A stretch of 64,000 nt of DNA from Nymphaea colorata. Lineage: Eukaryota; Streptophyta; Magnoliopsida; Nymphaeales; Nymphaeaceae. The notes under the pieces are model-generated. The model was given only the letters and a program-made list of their open reading frames with translations, made no database searches and was not told where the DNA came from. Where the stretch lies: assembly GCF_008831285.2 (NCBI RefSeq), contig NC_045142.1:4657501-4721500 (forward strand), read 5' to 3'. The position numbers and the translations under genes are program-made. Every line of letters starts with the position of its first letter. Position 1 is the first letter of the stretch. Shown here piece after piece: positions 22,565 to 34,182 of the stretch.

Positions 22565-24867
22565 ATCTTCTTCCCTCTTTCTTTTTTCCTTTTTCTTATT
22601 TTTTCTTAAAAACCAAATGAAAAATTATCCAAAGGTCCACAAAATGATTATAACTTGGCTCACCTTGCCCACACCGATTTTTTTCAGTTTGTACCCAACC
22701 CCAACTCAGTTTTCGAAATGAAAACGTTATGGTTTAGGGCACCCTTGTAGTAATTTTATAAAATAAAATTTGAACCTGCCAAGAAAATTTTTTTAACTCC
22801 GGAATTGCACTCCCCATCTTTAGGATAGACTCACCCATTCTATGGCTCAAATCATAACCTGGATAATTATTTTCCCTCTCAATTGAGGTGACCAGTGAGC
22901 ATCAAGCTTAAAAGGACAACACGATGAGAAAACTCAAACAACAAAATGACGAGTGGGACTCGATCTAGGGTCTTCACATTGACATTTGACAGCTTTTGAT
23001 TTCCCTCCCATCCTCCTAGCTAGATCTCTTATGTGATTCCGTGTAGTTTAAAAATAAATTGCTTAGGTTTATTCTCTTGCATAACACTCAATGCACTACC
23101 ATTGTTTTGTATTGAATGACGTTTTCATAAATAATAACACTTTTTTATTGCTTGTCCAAATCACTAATTATTGGATTCCAACAAATAAATAAATAAACAT
23201 GGAATTTGAAATCTTGAAAAGTGCAGACAACTTGATGAAGAATTTGTGTGATATGAGATCGCTAGGATCTCAAATCCATGGATTTAAGGTTGGACATCCT
23301 CATCTGATCTTAAATCCATGGTTTTTAGTATGTAACTTGCTACTGAGAACACTTTTTAATGCAGCTTTTGATTGAAGATCGGAGGCTATCAAATGCAAGC
23401 TATAAGTCCAAAACTCTTTTCTCATTGCAAAGGACCAAACTAATTAGGTGTGTGCATCGATCGTACCAAAAAGACTTGCAAACAACTGAGAAAGACACGT
23501 AACAGATTGGGCAAAACAAATCACTGTTCAAGTTTTCATGACCGTTACAAAATAGTGAATCAACTTTCGAGAAACTTTAAAAAAACAACGCCTGCGTGGA
23601 AAACATTGAAGTGGAGGAGTATTTATAAAATTAACTTTCTTATTCAAATTATCTCCTATTGTTTTTTTTTGTCCTTTCTCTTTTTCACAGAGGCAATTTT
23701 GATTAAGAGGGATAACCTTTCCTATTGACAGGCACTTCTTTGATAGTTTATCTCAAAAGCTGAACACATAATCTACCATGCTTTAACAAAGTTAGAAGGC
23801 TCTTGACATGTTATGTCGTTAACATGAGAAGGCATGTTCCCACTTTTTAGTACGAAAATAGCTTTTTGGTATTTTTTGTAGAGTGATTTTTTTTTCATGC
23901 ACGGAAGGGGATTTTTCATTTAATTAGGAGAAGCATTTTGGTCATTTCCGGTCCATAACGCATGGTCCCATATTGGGAGTCACAACATATAACCTGCACC
24001 CTAAAGTTGAACAGTAATTTCTCATGTGGTTTTTATATTTTTTAAAAAAAATTAATAAATACTTTCTAGTTCCTATGTGAAGAAAAGGATTTTAAAGGGA
24101 AAAAAACGACCCTATCATGGCCATGGCCTTTCTTTCCCCCTAATTTTTGACCTTTATAGCATTGAATGTGCAAATTTAATTTGATCTTAGATTCTACAAG
24201 CTCACCAGACATTTCTATCCATTACAGTACAGTGTACATCGTCATATTTCTTACAAATTAGGTAGAGTTACAGATACCTGTTATGAAGGAAGTTGAAGAT
24301 GGCCGTTATCAAGGAAGTGAAAGTTGGTCCTGGTCGACCTACACAAACCAGCGCCTGATGTACGTCAATATTAGAACATGCATGCAGAACCATGACCTCA
24401 TTAATTTGTTAGATGTTCAGCAATATTGTTAAAATCGATTGGTTCTTAAATTGATTCCATAGGTTGCGTTTGATAGCCTTGGTTCTTAGATCTGTAATGT
24501 GGATCTTAAATCCATTACATGTTAAATCTATGACCGCGGATCTCAGATCCACAGTGAAACAAACACACTCAAGAAAAAAGTTCAAAGAATTGGCTGAAGC
24601 AAATCGAGGTTGCCATTCTAGCGAATGGATCAATGCTTAAGACCATATATACTTAGTTGTTAAACCAAAAAAAGAAAAGAAATAGTGAGGGAGAGAAAGA
24701 GAATAAGACCGCGTATATCGAATCAAAATTAGCGTATGGTCTGATCTGAATCTGGCGATTCAGGGCCATTTTGATCGCCCGTGGCCATTCTTTTGTTCAC
24801 TTAATTGGGTAATCGTTTCATTAATGCTTCTGCGCACTCTCGCCCGTTTTGGGTTCTCGTTATTCAG

Positions 24868-27516
24868 GGGATCAGGCACTCATCAACATAGCATGTGGGG
24901 CGACTGCTTCCTTCACTGATCCTGATGGGAATCAATGGGTGGGGGATGACCAGTTCATTGCATCTGGCTCCACTGCATCGGTTCAGTTTACGAGCCTAAA
25001 GGCTCCGTTCCTGTCCACCGTCCGTTACTTCCCTTATGGAAGCATGAATTGCTACAGCATCGGTGGTGTGACTCAGGGGGCAGCAATCAAAGTCATTGCC
25101 TTCTTCCAGTATGGTGATTACGATAGCTTGGCACTGCCACCTACCTTTCTGCTCAAAATCGATAGCGGTGGTTGGACAAGCGTTCAGACTTCAGTGGATC
25201 TGGTAGCGAAGATGCTCACCTATCGGGCTGTGGCGAACGCGGTCAGTGTTTGCCTTGCCCCGGACAGCACTCGACGCATCCCCTTCATTTCTGCTATACA
25301 AGTACTAAGCACGTATGTAGCACCAACTCTTCCCTCCCTTTCTTTCTTTTCTTTCATTACTTTTGGCTCTCTCTTAAGCTTGGTTTTCTTTTTTCTTTTT
25401 CTTTTTCTTGTTGCTCAAGCAAACAAGGGCGGAAGCAGATTTTTTTTTTTTTTGGTAAACATTAAATATACAAAAGTCATTCAATTTTTGTTTTGAAGAG
25501 TGGTAGGCCATTTAAGTCCAACCATTAAATTAAGATTTCAGGATAAACTCCATGGATCATACGCCTCATGGAATCCGCCCCTCCAAGCAAGGGAAATAAG
25601 GAGTGAGCTCCTTCTTCCTTCAACTGTTAGTTGCTTAGGCCTGATTTTCTTATTTGTCGCTCAAGCAAGGGAATTAAGGAGTGAGCTCCTTCTTCCTGGA
25701 GCTGGGATTGCTTTTCGTCTTTGTCGCCTAAGGGAGCTCCTTCTTACTCGAGCTTGGCTTGCCTTTCGTCTTTTGTCGGCATTATGATGATTTTCATGTT
25801 TATTAGGGAACATAAAAAAAAAACTTTTGAACGTACGCTTTAGTTACTAAATATTCTAGATCAGATGAATTTGGTGAAAAGCTTCCACTATCATTTTTTC
25901 TGCATGATCTTAAGTTGTTAATGGACATTCTCCTGGAAAAAAAGGGTAACGTCTAAAAAGTAATTGACTCAATCATATTTTTTTTAATAAACGGAATTTG
26001 ATAAGCACATTTACCAATTCAACTTAAAGAAAAACGCTTATTGGCATAATTTGTGCAATGGGCAACTACGATGTGATATTCAGTTTGGTCCATAATGACT
26101 TAAACCCCATGCCTAGTATGACTTCCTTGAGGGTCGCTTCAATCTTGAAGCCAAAATATTATGGTGCAAAGTCCATCCGACGTCCATTGGATCAACTCTT
26201 TGTACGATGAGGTGCATGTCCCACTTACGTTTAATATATATATATAATGACTCTGGTTATCTGGAATCACCCAAATATCAAACCAGGGCTGTCCATCTGC
26301 TTCTGACTGATGAGAAAGAAAAAAAAGGAGAAAAATATATGAATCAATATTAGATAACAAAAATGTCTTACATTTTTCTCTTTGTTTTTCACTTTACCAT
26401 TCATCATGTTAGATCAAATGTATCTAGTTAAATGGTTGGGTTGGAAAGATAGAGTAAGATATATATATATATATGTCAGTTTGAACATGTGTGTTGGCTT
26501 TAAATTTGACTTGCCACAAATAAAGAATATGGAGGCCATAAGCTGTCTTCCATGTGTTTTGGGAGTCAAGTGAAGTAGATACCGAGCTTAGTTTCTAGGC
26601 AAGTTGTGCTTATTTTCTTGTTGGACTTGATGCTACATGCAGGCAAGATAATAATCCTAATCCTGGTCCAAGTCCAGATATTGACGTTTCACATGGAGAA
26701 AGGGTAAAAGTAAAGGTGCGCGCAAAGGGAAAATATGGTGGACTGATTTATCTGTTCTCCCTCATACCTGGTGGATTCGTTGTTGCTGTTATTATCTTAT
26801 TCGTTGCTTATCTGATAAGAAGGAACAGGATGAGGAGGGCAGAAATACAAGCAAATTTGGATGCAGGTAACCGCAGTTTTATGAAAACTTAACATTAGAA
26901 GCAATTATAGGAATGTAACTGATAGGGGTCGAACGCAGGAGTGGGTCTTTTGGACCTGAACACCCATGGTGACCTGATTTGCATTGTCAATGAAAATCGA
27001 GGGATGGCTATGCGACCGACTTGCATGTTATGGGGGTAGATGGCTCAGTGCCTTCCCATCTCTCCAACAGCAAGGGGTATATGCCTTAGGAAGGTGTTTG
27101 AAAATCATCAAACAATGGATAGAAAACACCAATAACAAAACAGTTATAAAAATGCCTCTTAAGGGAAGCAACCTAATAACTTGTTCTGGATGAATGAGAC
27201 TCTCATATGCTAAACTTGGTAGAAATTCTCTAGCCATTGATTTTTAATGAGATCAGATGGTGGAAATTAAGTCGAAAAGAAAAAGACAACCTAATTGTAT
27301 TTTAGAAAGTTCAAAATATCCTTCAAATGAGGAAAAGTATGAGTTTCCTTAAACGAGACCGCTTGTGGCCTCCTTGGGAGGTATTTCAATCTCTTGAAAA
27401 TAAATACATTTAGGTTTCCATGTTTTAAACTTCTTTTCACCATCTAATCTCTCTAAAATCGACAGCTACATAATTGCATATGAGGGTCTCATAGCTACCA
27501 ATTTTCTTCTCTCTCT

Positions 27517-27585
<69 letters not shown>

Positions 27586-27811
27586 TATGGCCATACTTCT
27601 AAAGTTTATATTCAAATATTTGACTGGAGAAAATAGGCATGGAATCTTCTCCGTTGTCCTCATTTTTAAATCTTAATTCTTATTTAAAACCATTGGGCTA
27701 TTTGTTGTTTCTAACTTTCCACCAATGGACTATAATTTCTATACACTGAAAAGCAGCAGGATTTCTGATCGTGCAGAGAACTCAGATTCAGGAGAGAATA
27801 ACGAAGCATGA
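24868..27811 (+). CDS. gene D: malectin-like membrane protein, first exon missing
   Basis: Exons 24868-25312 (malectin lobe), 26643-26866 (stalk and TM) and 27777-27811 (tail, stop TGA) are intact, in frame and in the same phases as gene C. The lobe has LINIACGA, STVRYFPYGSMNCY, YGDYDS, VSVCLAPD and PFISAIQV. Two residues of the usual NYDG motif have changed. The membrane segment lies around SLIPGGFVVAVIILFVAYL, followed by IRRNRMRR. No 70-nt signal-peptide exon is visible upstream: the matching position holds the GC-rich segment ending at 22564. Without a new first exon the protein would lack its secretion signal. Splicing from exon 1 of gene C into this exon 2 would be in phase (1 to 1). 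It may be silent, or driven by an unrecognised upstream exon. Coding quality of the three exons is good, so loss of exon 1 looks recent. Confidence 0.65.
27520..27582. repeat. (AT)n microsatellite in the last intron of gene D
   Basis: About 31 AT units. The same intron position in gene C (about 19890-19920) has a much shorter, interrupted run. Confidence 0.9.
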
Positions 27812-28313
27812 AAGATGAAGTTTCCATGATTTTGCAATTGAAGGTAGTCGTCATGATCTACGAAAGAAAATGTAAATTATATATGAAGACATTCAAAGGT
27901 TCTTTTTAAAGTATAAGTGCTCGTTTAAGGCATGTATATTCGGCCCTGATCATGGAATTTGCAGCAATGAGGCAAGAGAGTGCTAAACTCAATACTTCCT
28001 ACCATGTAATGGAGGCCTTTAATTTGAGTGTGGATTGACATTTAATTGTGGCAATAAATCAAAAAATGCCTAGAAGATGCATGATTGATTAAGAAGAAGC
28101 AAAGTTTGGAATGCTGTTCTTCATCTTATCCAACGTGAAGGCAATGAGAGTTTATGATCTCCTAAATTCGTTAAAAATAAATGATGGGCAACACATATTT
28201 TAGCAAAAGCACCCGAGAAAATTCTTCTTTGTGATAATACGTATCATCGCTGAGACCCATTTTGAGTGAGAAGTTGATTCAACAAATGGAATATGTTGAT
28301 GTTCTATTGTTGT

Positions 28314-29693
28314 CTACTCCCACGATCCATTCTCATAAAAAATGATATCACGCCGAATGATTAAAGACTTTGCTACTGGATTGTATAGTCTATAACCTTT
28401 TGAGTTATTACTATAACCCACAAAAATACATTTCTCACTCTTTTTATCCATTTTGTCTCGACTACTAGAATCAAGCAGAGAGTAGGCAATGCATCCAAAA
28501 ACTTTTAAATTACTTACATCAGGTTTTTTCTTCCACCATGCTTCATATGGAGTCATATTGGAAATTGCTTTGGTTGGTGATATGTTGAGAAGATACATAG
28601 TTGTAGCTACTGCTTCAGCCCAAAACTCATTTGAAAGATGCTTCTCATTCAACATGCTACGAGCCATCTCTACCACTGTACGGTTTTTTCTTTCATCTTC
28701 TTCATTTTGTTGGGGAGTTTTTCTTACTGTCAACTGTCTACGTATGTCATGTAATTTGGAAAAGTTGTCAAAATCATTTGACAAAAATTCTCCCCATCTA
28801 TCAGTACGAAATATTTTTATGGGCCGCCCACATTCTTTTTCTGCAAACACTTTAAATTCCTTGAATTTTTCAAAAGCTTCAGATTTTTCAACAAGAAAAA
28901 ACACTCAACTCATGCGTGAAAAATCATAAGTGAATAGTAGAAAATATCTACTATTATTCAGAGATGGGGTTCTTGTTGGTCCACAAATGTCAGCATGCAC
29001 TAACTCTAAAGGAGTTTTTGCTCTCCATGCTTTCCCAACTGGAAATGGAAGACGATGTTGTTTTCCATACACACATGCTTCACAAATATCTTCATTATTG
29101 GTAAGACGAGGTAAACCAACAACTAACCTTTTCTGCCCCAATAACTTCAGTCCACTGTAGTGCAAGTGTCCATATCTTAAGTGCCATAACTTAGACATTT
29201 TATTCATGTCAGCAACTAAGGCATATGCTTCAAAGTGTGAAAGCTTGATTGGAAACATTTTGTTCTTTGTCATGTGCACTACTATAGGTGGCATGGTAGA
29301 ACATTTCTTTTTTATTTCACATACATCATCATGAAACAAAATCAAATATCCTTTTTGTGTTAACTGTCCAACACTTAGTAAGTTATATGCTAATCCAGGT
29401 ATATAATAAACATCATGTACCAACCTTTTAGTACCACCTTTAATTGATATCTCAATTGTGCCTTTACCATTAATTTGCACTTTTTTGTTGTTTTCAAGTC
29501 GAACTTGTTGTTTCACCGATTCATCAATGTCACAAAACAAGCCTCTCTTTCCTGTCATATGATTACTGCATCCACTATCTAAAAACCATACATGACCAAT
29601 ATTTTCATTTGACTCTGTATGAGTAAAAAATAACTTACCATCTTCTGCTTTCTCATCCACTACATTAACTTGTTGTTTTGCTTTATCCCAACA
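28314..29693 (-). pseudogene. copia pol: protease, GAG-pre-integrase, integrase
   Basis: The protease region reads VWFLDSGCSNHMTG. The pre-integrase part contains LWHLRYGHLHYSGLKLL. The integrase core has ELVHADICGP (first Asp), IKIFRTDRWGEF (second Asp, with Trp where Gly is usual) and RKTPQQN..DERKNRT (Glu). The Pro-Tyr-Glu-Ala-Trp block and KVFGCIAYS follow. Stops interrupt the frame at 28905-28907, where a Trp is normal, and at about 28314-28316. Copia integrase normally leads into reverse transcriptase, which is absent. Confidence 0.88.
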
Positions 29694-30552
29694 TTACGCT
29701 TCAGTATAACCATTTCTTTTGCAAAAAACACAATACCTATTTTTGTGGCCATGTTTTTTATTGTTAGTGTCACCTCTTTCTGACTTGTTTCTGTCTGCCT
29801 CAAATCTTCCTCGTCCACGTTCACGATAGTTAACTCTACCTCGCCCACGACATGCATTCTTTCGTACAGTTGCTCTCTTTCTCTCTTTGCTAAAGTCATC
29901 CAACTTGACTTGAGCTTGAAATGCTTGTTCAACACTTTTCTCAGTTGACTTATTCATTATTTGTTCATGGGCTAAAAGAGAACCCAATAATTCATTAGCA
30001 GAGTATGCAGTCAAATCCTTAGACTTTTCTATAGCCGTAACCACATGATCAAATTTAGGCGGTAAGCTCCTCAATATTTTTTCTACAATTTTCTAGTTGC
30101 TAACAACCTCTCCAAAGGTTTTCATCTTATTTATAATTCTGAAAGCTCTTGAAAAAAAATCTTGGACTGATTCATTGTTTTTCATAAACAATGTCTCAAA
30201 CTCTTTACGGAGGATTTGGAGTTTCACTGTCATTACCTTCTTATCACAATGATATTCTTGCTTGAGAATAGTTCAAGCTTCATTTGAACTAGTAGCACCA
30301 GCAATTCAAGGCAAGATAGTCTCACTTACAGCTTGTTGAAGAACAAGCAATGCTTTTGAATCCTTCTTTCATTGCTCTCTTGATTCAACTGTCTTTTCTC
30401 CTTGTTTTGAGCTCTCTGCACTTTCTATATAGCCATTCTCAACTAAATTCCAAAGATGACTTTATTTTTATGCTCCAAAAACCATAATTATCACCACTAA
30501 ATAGAGGTATGAAAGATTGAAAAATATTCGAAGTGGACATGCCATTAGCCAT
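29691..30552 (-). pseudogene. copia gag with zinc knuckle
   Basis: It probably starts at 30552 (MANGMSTSNIFQSFIPLFSG). Stops break its first half. From 30074 it is open with LRSLPPKFDHVV and the Arg-rich stretch before a CCHC zinc knuckle. The knuckle reads CVFCKRNGYTEA, then a stop, then CW. The His position is Tyr and a stop lies inside the finger, so RNA binding is lost. Gag would form the particle and package the RNA. Confidence 0.8.
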
Positions 30553-30665
30553 AATGAACAAAAACTTCCCACAGAAATTTTGTCGAACAAGTTATGTGCA
30601 GAATTTACCTTGCAGGCTTATCTTTTGCACTTTTACCAGCAATCACAACAACACAATCGACCTGT

Positions 30666-30676
30666 CTCTGATACCA
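30666..30676 (-). other. primer binding site of the copia element
   Basis: The minus strand reads TGGTATCAGAG, the sequence complementary to the 3' end of initiator methionine tRNA that most plant copia elements use. It lies two bases inside the end of the 5' LTR. Confidence 0.85.
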
Positions 30677-30678
30677 CT

Positions 30679-31350
30679 GTTAGCAAAAGGAATGACCTGC
30701 TTGCACGTCCTCTTCTTTAGTTCATGTAAATGACACAACACAAGAACACAACACATTAATCGAGCACTTGTTTCTACAAGTGATCACAAAGGCATGAAAC
30801 ACGATAACAACACACAACACTAAAATTTTGAGCACACTTGAAATGCTTTATCACACTTGAAATGCTTTCTCACACATTTAGCCAATCCAAAGGGTCATAT
30901 ATATACATGCAAAAAAAAACTGAAAAATAAATGACATTGACTCTTGATAATTCCACTATGGTCATTATGGACATATTAAAAACAAAAAACTGAAAATATA
31001 ATGACCATATTAAAAACAAAAAACTGAAAATTAAAATAGGCAAGGTGAATGGGCACATGTCTTGGCAGGATGGAACTTTTGGAGAACCCAAAAGTTAAAC
31101 CGTTCACCTTCTTCATAAAGGCAGCTGCATGCTTTTAATTTTGCATTAACTTTTATCAGATAAATGAGAGGTATTTATAGTTGTAATTACAAAGGGCTCA
31201 AGATGGAATGGGAGAAACGTTAGGGATAGAGCACAAAAGTTTAGGAAGAGATATCTCTAACTAAGATGGTCGCAATCTCCTAGTTATTGATTAACGTAAT
31301 CTCCTTTCTAAAAGAATCCAGCATAATCTCCTTTCTAGAAAGTTCCAACA
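30679..31350 (-). repeat. copia 5' LTR
   Basis: On the minus strand it begins TGTTGGAACTTTCTAGAAAG and ends TTTGCTAACA, so it has the TG..CA ends and is about 672 bases long. The inner end is fixed by the primer binding site. The outer end is inferred from the return of LINE sequence. A TATTTATAG-type box near 31170 fits a promoter inside the LTR. No second LTR exists for comparison. Confidence 0.7.
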
Positions 31351-33491
31351 GAGCCAATGTCTCCAATGTTGAGGATTTTCACCCCATCTCCATAATCTCC
31401 TCTCTAAAAGATCATCGTTAGGCTTCTTGCTTCCCGTCTATATCCTATCATGCCTACCTTTCGTCACCTTGTCATTTGATTCGGTGGCGGTAGAATTTTA
31501 AGATCGGCTGGCTTTTTTGAGGAGACCAAAATAGTCATTTCTTTCACCTTTTTGCTTCCCAGAATAAGTGATTTGCGATAGTGTATATAACTAAGGAAAT
31601 ACCTTGCAACTTTGTCTGAACACTATTTCACTTTCTATCAATCAGTGCTGCAGTTATCCATTACACTCGTTAGTCTTCCTTTTTGCACTCTTTTTTTGTT
31701 TTACTTCTACTTACCCTTGAGCGCGCCCTCCATCCTAATGAGATTGGGGCAGCAGTGTGGGTGATTAAGGTGGGTAAGTCACTGGAGTTGATGACTTTCC
31801 TCCTAAGTTCTTTTGAGACTTTTGGCACTGTTGTCATGACTTTTTGTCAAGAGTTAAATGGCAACTCCTTCCTCCTGAGGAGTTTAAGAGGGTTGTTTGT
31901 GTTCATATTCTTAAGAGGGCCAATGCCTCCAATGTTAAGGATTTTCACCCTATTTCCATACTTGGGTCTTTATAAGATCATCGCTAAGCTTCTTGCTTTC
32001 TGTTTTTGTCCTGTCATGGCTTCCCTTCCTCACCTTGCCCATGGGTGGTGGACTCGTGACTCGATCCGGTGGCAGCAGCGTTCTAGGATCAGCTGGATTT
32101 CTTGATAGACCAAAATAATGGGTGGTGGATTCGTGACTCGATCGGTGGCAGCAGCGTTCTAGAACAAGTGGTACTTTCACTTCTCTTCCTTCATGATTGG
32201 CAATCGTCTATATAACCATGGAGATATCCCTTGCAGCTTTGTCTGAACACTATCCCATTTTCTATCAGTCTATGCTGCAGGCCTCCATTACACTCGTTAG
32301 TTTTTCATTTTGTGCTTTTTCGGTTTCGCTTGTGCTTAGCCTTGAGCATACCCTCCAACCTGATGAAATTAGGGCAGCAATATCGACCCTTAAGTTGGGA
32401 AAGTCACCTGGAGTTGATGACTTTTCTCCTGACTTCTTCATCTGGCACTGTTGCCAACCTGATGTGATGACCTTTTGTCAGGAGTTTGCTGCCAACTCTA
32501 CCATCCTGGGGGAGTTTAGCAGGGTTGTTTGTCTTCATATTCCTAAGAGGGCCAATGCCTCCAATGTTCAAGAATTTTTCACTCTATCTCCATACTTGAC
32601 ATTCCTTATATGATCATCGTCAGGCTTCTTGCTTTCTATCTCTGCCATGTCATGTCTTCCCTTCATCACCTCGCCCTTGAGAGGTGGATTCATGACTCGA
32701 TTTGATGACAACAACGTTCTAGGATCAGCTAGTCTTGTTGGGAAGACCTAGATACTTATTTCCTTCACCTTTTTTCTTGGGGAGACCAACAAAATTGTTT
32801 CTTTCACCTTTCTGCTTTCCAGAACAAGCGGCTCTCTTCCCTCGTGATTGGTGATCGTGTATATAACCAGAGAAATATCCTTGTAGCTTTGTCTGAAGTC
32901 TGAACACTATCCCACTTTCTATCAATCTGTGCTGCAGGTCTCTGTTACACTCGTTAGTCTTCTTTTTTGCACTCTTTTGGTTTGGCTTGTGTTTTCCCTT
33001 CTTTTTTGCACTCTTTCGGTTTCGCTTGCGCTTAGCCTTTTTGCACTCTTTCGGTTTCGCTCGTGCTTAGCCTTGGGCCCTTAAGGTGGGTATGTCACCT
33101 GGAATCATCGCTAGGCTTGTTACTTCCTGTCTCCTGTCATGCTTTTTCTTACCAGCCCGTTTTAGACTACCTTTACCCCTAGTAGACGGATAAATGATGT
33201 GGTATTCTTGGCTAATGAGGTCGCCCATTCTATCTATTCCTCTTGTTTCCCATCTTTTATTCTTAAGCTCGATCTTTCAAAGGTTTTTTATTCGTTCAGC
33301 TGGGACTTTTTATTCGGTCTCCTCTAGCGGCTTAGATTTGGACCAAACTTTTGCGGTTGGTTCGTAGCTTGGTTGTTGGTGCTGGATGGCTAATTCCTTC
33401 AACGGGTCTATTGGTATGTTCTTCTCTTTGCTTGGTGGGCTTTCCCTTTTATTTTTAAGCTGTTTGCGGAAGCTTTCAATGCTCTCTTATG
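31351..33491 (+). mobile_element. tandem array of degenerate LINE (L1-type) reverse-transcriptase fragments
   Basis: Units of roughly 620-660 bases recur in the same direction. The marker CATTACACTCGTTAG appears near 31663 and 32288, with a close variant near 32943. GCCAATGCCTCCAATGTT or a variant appears near 31353, 31919 and 32549. In the best unit (about 32337-32580) the frame reads LQPDEIRAAISTLKLGKSPG, then FCQEF and IPKRANASNV, the N-terminal blocks of L1-type reverse transcriptase. Bases 33160-33480 continue into later blocks: INDVVFLANEVAHS, then LKLDLSKVFYSFSW, the first catalytic-Asp block. All copies are broken by stops and frameshifts. No endonuclease is visible. Confidence 0.72.
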
Positions 33492-34182
33492 TAGGGCTGC
33501 ACACGAGCGGAGTCCAGCTCGAGCTCGAGCTCGGTTCGACTCATGTTTAGTCAGCTCGAGCTTGACACGAGCTTCACAGCCTCAGCTCGAGCTCGACTCG
33601 AGTGACTGTTTTCGAGCTTGAGTTCGGCTCGTTTAAACTCGTAAACCCAAGCTTGGCTCAGCTTGAGCTGACTTCAAGTTCATCAACTCAAGCTTTAGCA
33701 TAGCTTGCGCTGCCTCTTGCCTTCCTTTTTCGCTGCAATCGGTGTATGCATGGGACGACGTGGGGAGGAGGAAAGGCAGGGCATTGGGAAAGGAGAAAAA
33801 GGGAAGGAAATGACGACGTGGGGAGGAGAAAAAGGGGTCTGTTGGGAAAAGAGAAAAAGGAAATGAGGATGGAAGAAGAAACGTGGTGGGAGAAGAGAAA
33901 AAGAAGAAAAAATGATTGAATGGTGAGAAGAGAGAAACTTTGTGAGTAGGTGAAGAGAGGAAAAAAAAGGAGGGAAATTAAAAAATTTAAAAAGATTTAA
34001 TATAACTAGTCAAGTCTAGTTTAACTAAGTCAGTTCTTGTAACTCAAATTCGACTCCTTTATTGATTCAGTTTACCTTTCAGTTCGAACTTGACTTGTTT
34101 ATAAATGAGTCAAGCTCGAGCTGAGCTTTTGCGAGCAAGTTCGAGTCGAGCTCGAGTTGGCTCGACTCGTTGTGCAGCCCTA
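33492..34182. mobile_element. 691-bp non-autonomous TIR element, hAT-like
   Basis: It begins TAGGGCTGCACACGAGC and ends with the complement of TAGGGCTGCACAACGAG, giving an inverted repeat of about 16 bases with one gap. Just inside both ends lie CTCGAGCTC-rich subterminal repeats. The middle is purine-rich and non-coding. TAGGG-type ends with GAGCTCGAG-rich interiors are common in non-autonomous plant hAT elements. Flanking 8-base duplications are only partly matched, so the class is an inference. Confidence 0.65.

Larger units (their letters stand above)
22565..28266 (+). repeat. segmental duplication unit 2 (contains gene D)
   Basis: Colinear with 14885-20640. Differences include small indels in intron 1 and a longer (AT)n run in the last intron. 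The right end stops at TTTTGA near 28266, where copia sequence begins. Confidence 0.8.
28267..31350 (-). mobile_element. copia LTR retrotransposon, 3'-truncated (5' LTR, gag, protease, integrase)
   Basis: Read on the minus strand: 5' LTR (31350-30679), primer binding site next to it, gag, zinc knuckle, protease, GAG-pre-integrase and integrase core. The element breaks off near 28267, before any reverse transcriptase or RNase H, and no 3' LTR is found, so no target-site duplication can be seen. The frame carries several stops and is dead. The 5' LTR boundary is set by CCAACA at 31350, against LINE sequence resuming with GAGCCAATG, so the element inserted into the LINE array. The lost 3' end coincides with the end of the C/D duplication unit. 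Confidence 0.85.

Noticed and set aside
21940-22620. 226-codon plus-strand open frame in the GC-rich segment as a protein-coding gene
   Set aside because: Composition is almost entirely Leu, Ser, Pro and Gly from the tandem repeat; two overlapping frames are equally open, as expected from a repeat. No domain and no plausible splice link to gene D was found.
28489-29160. Plus-strand frames within the copia element
   Set aside because: Antisense to integrase and pre-integrase sequence whose minus-strand motifs are clear.
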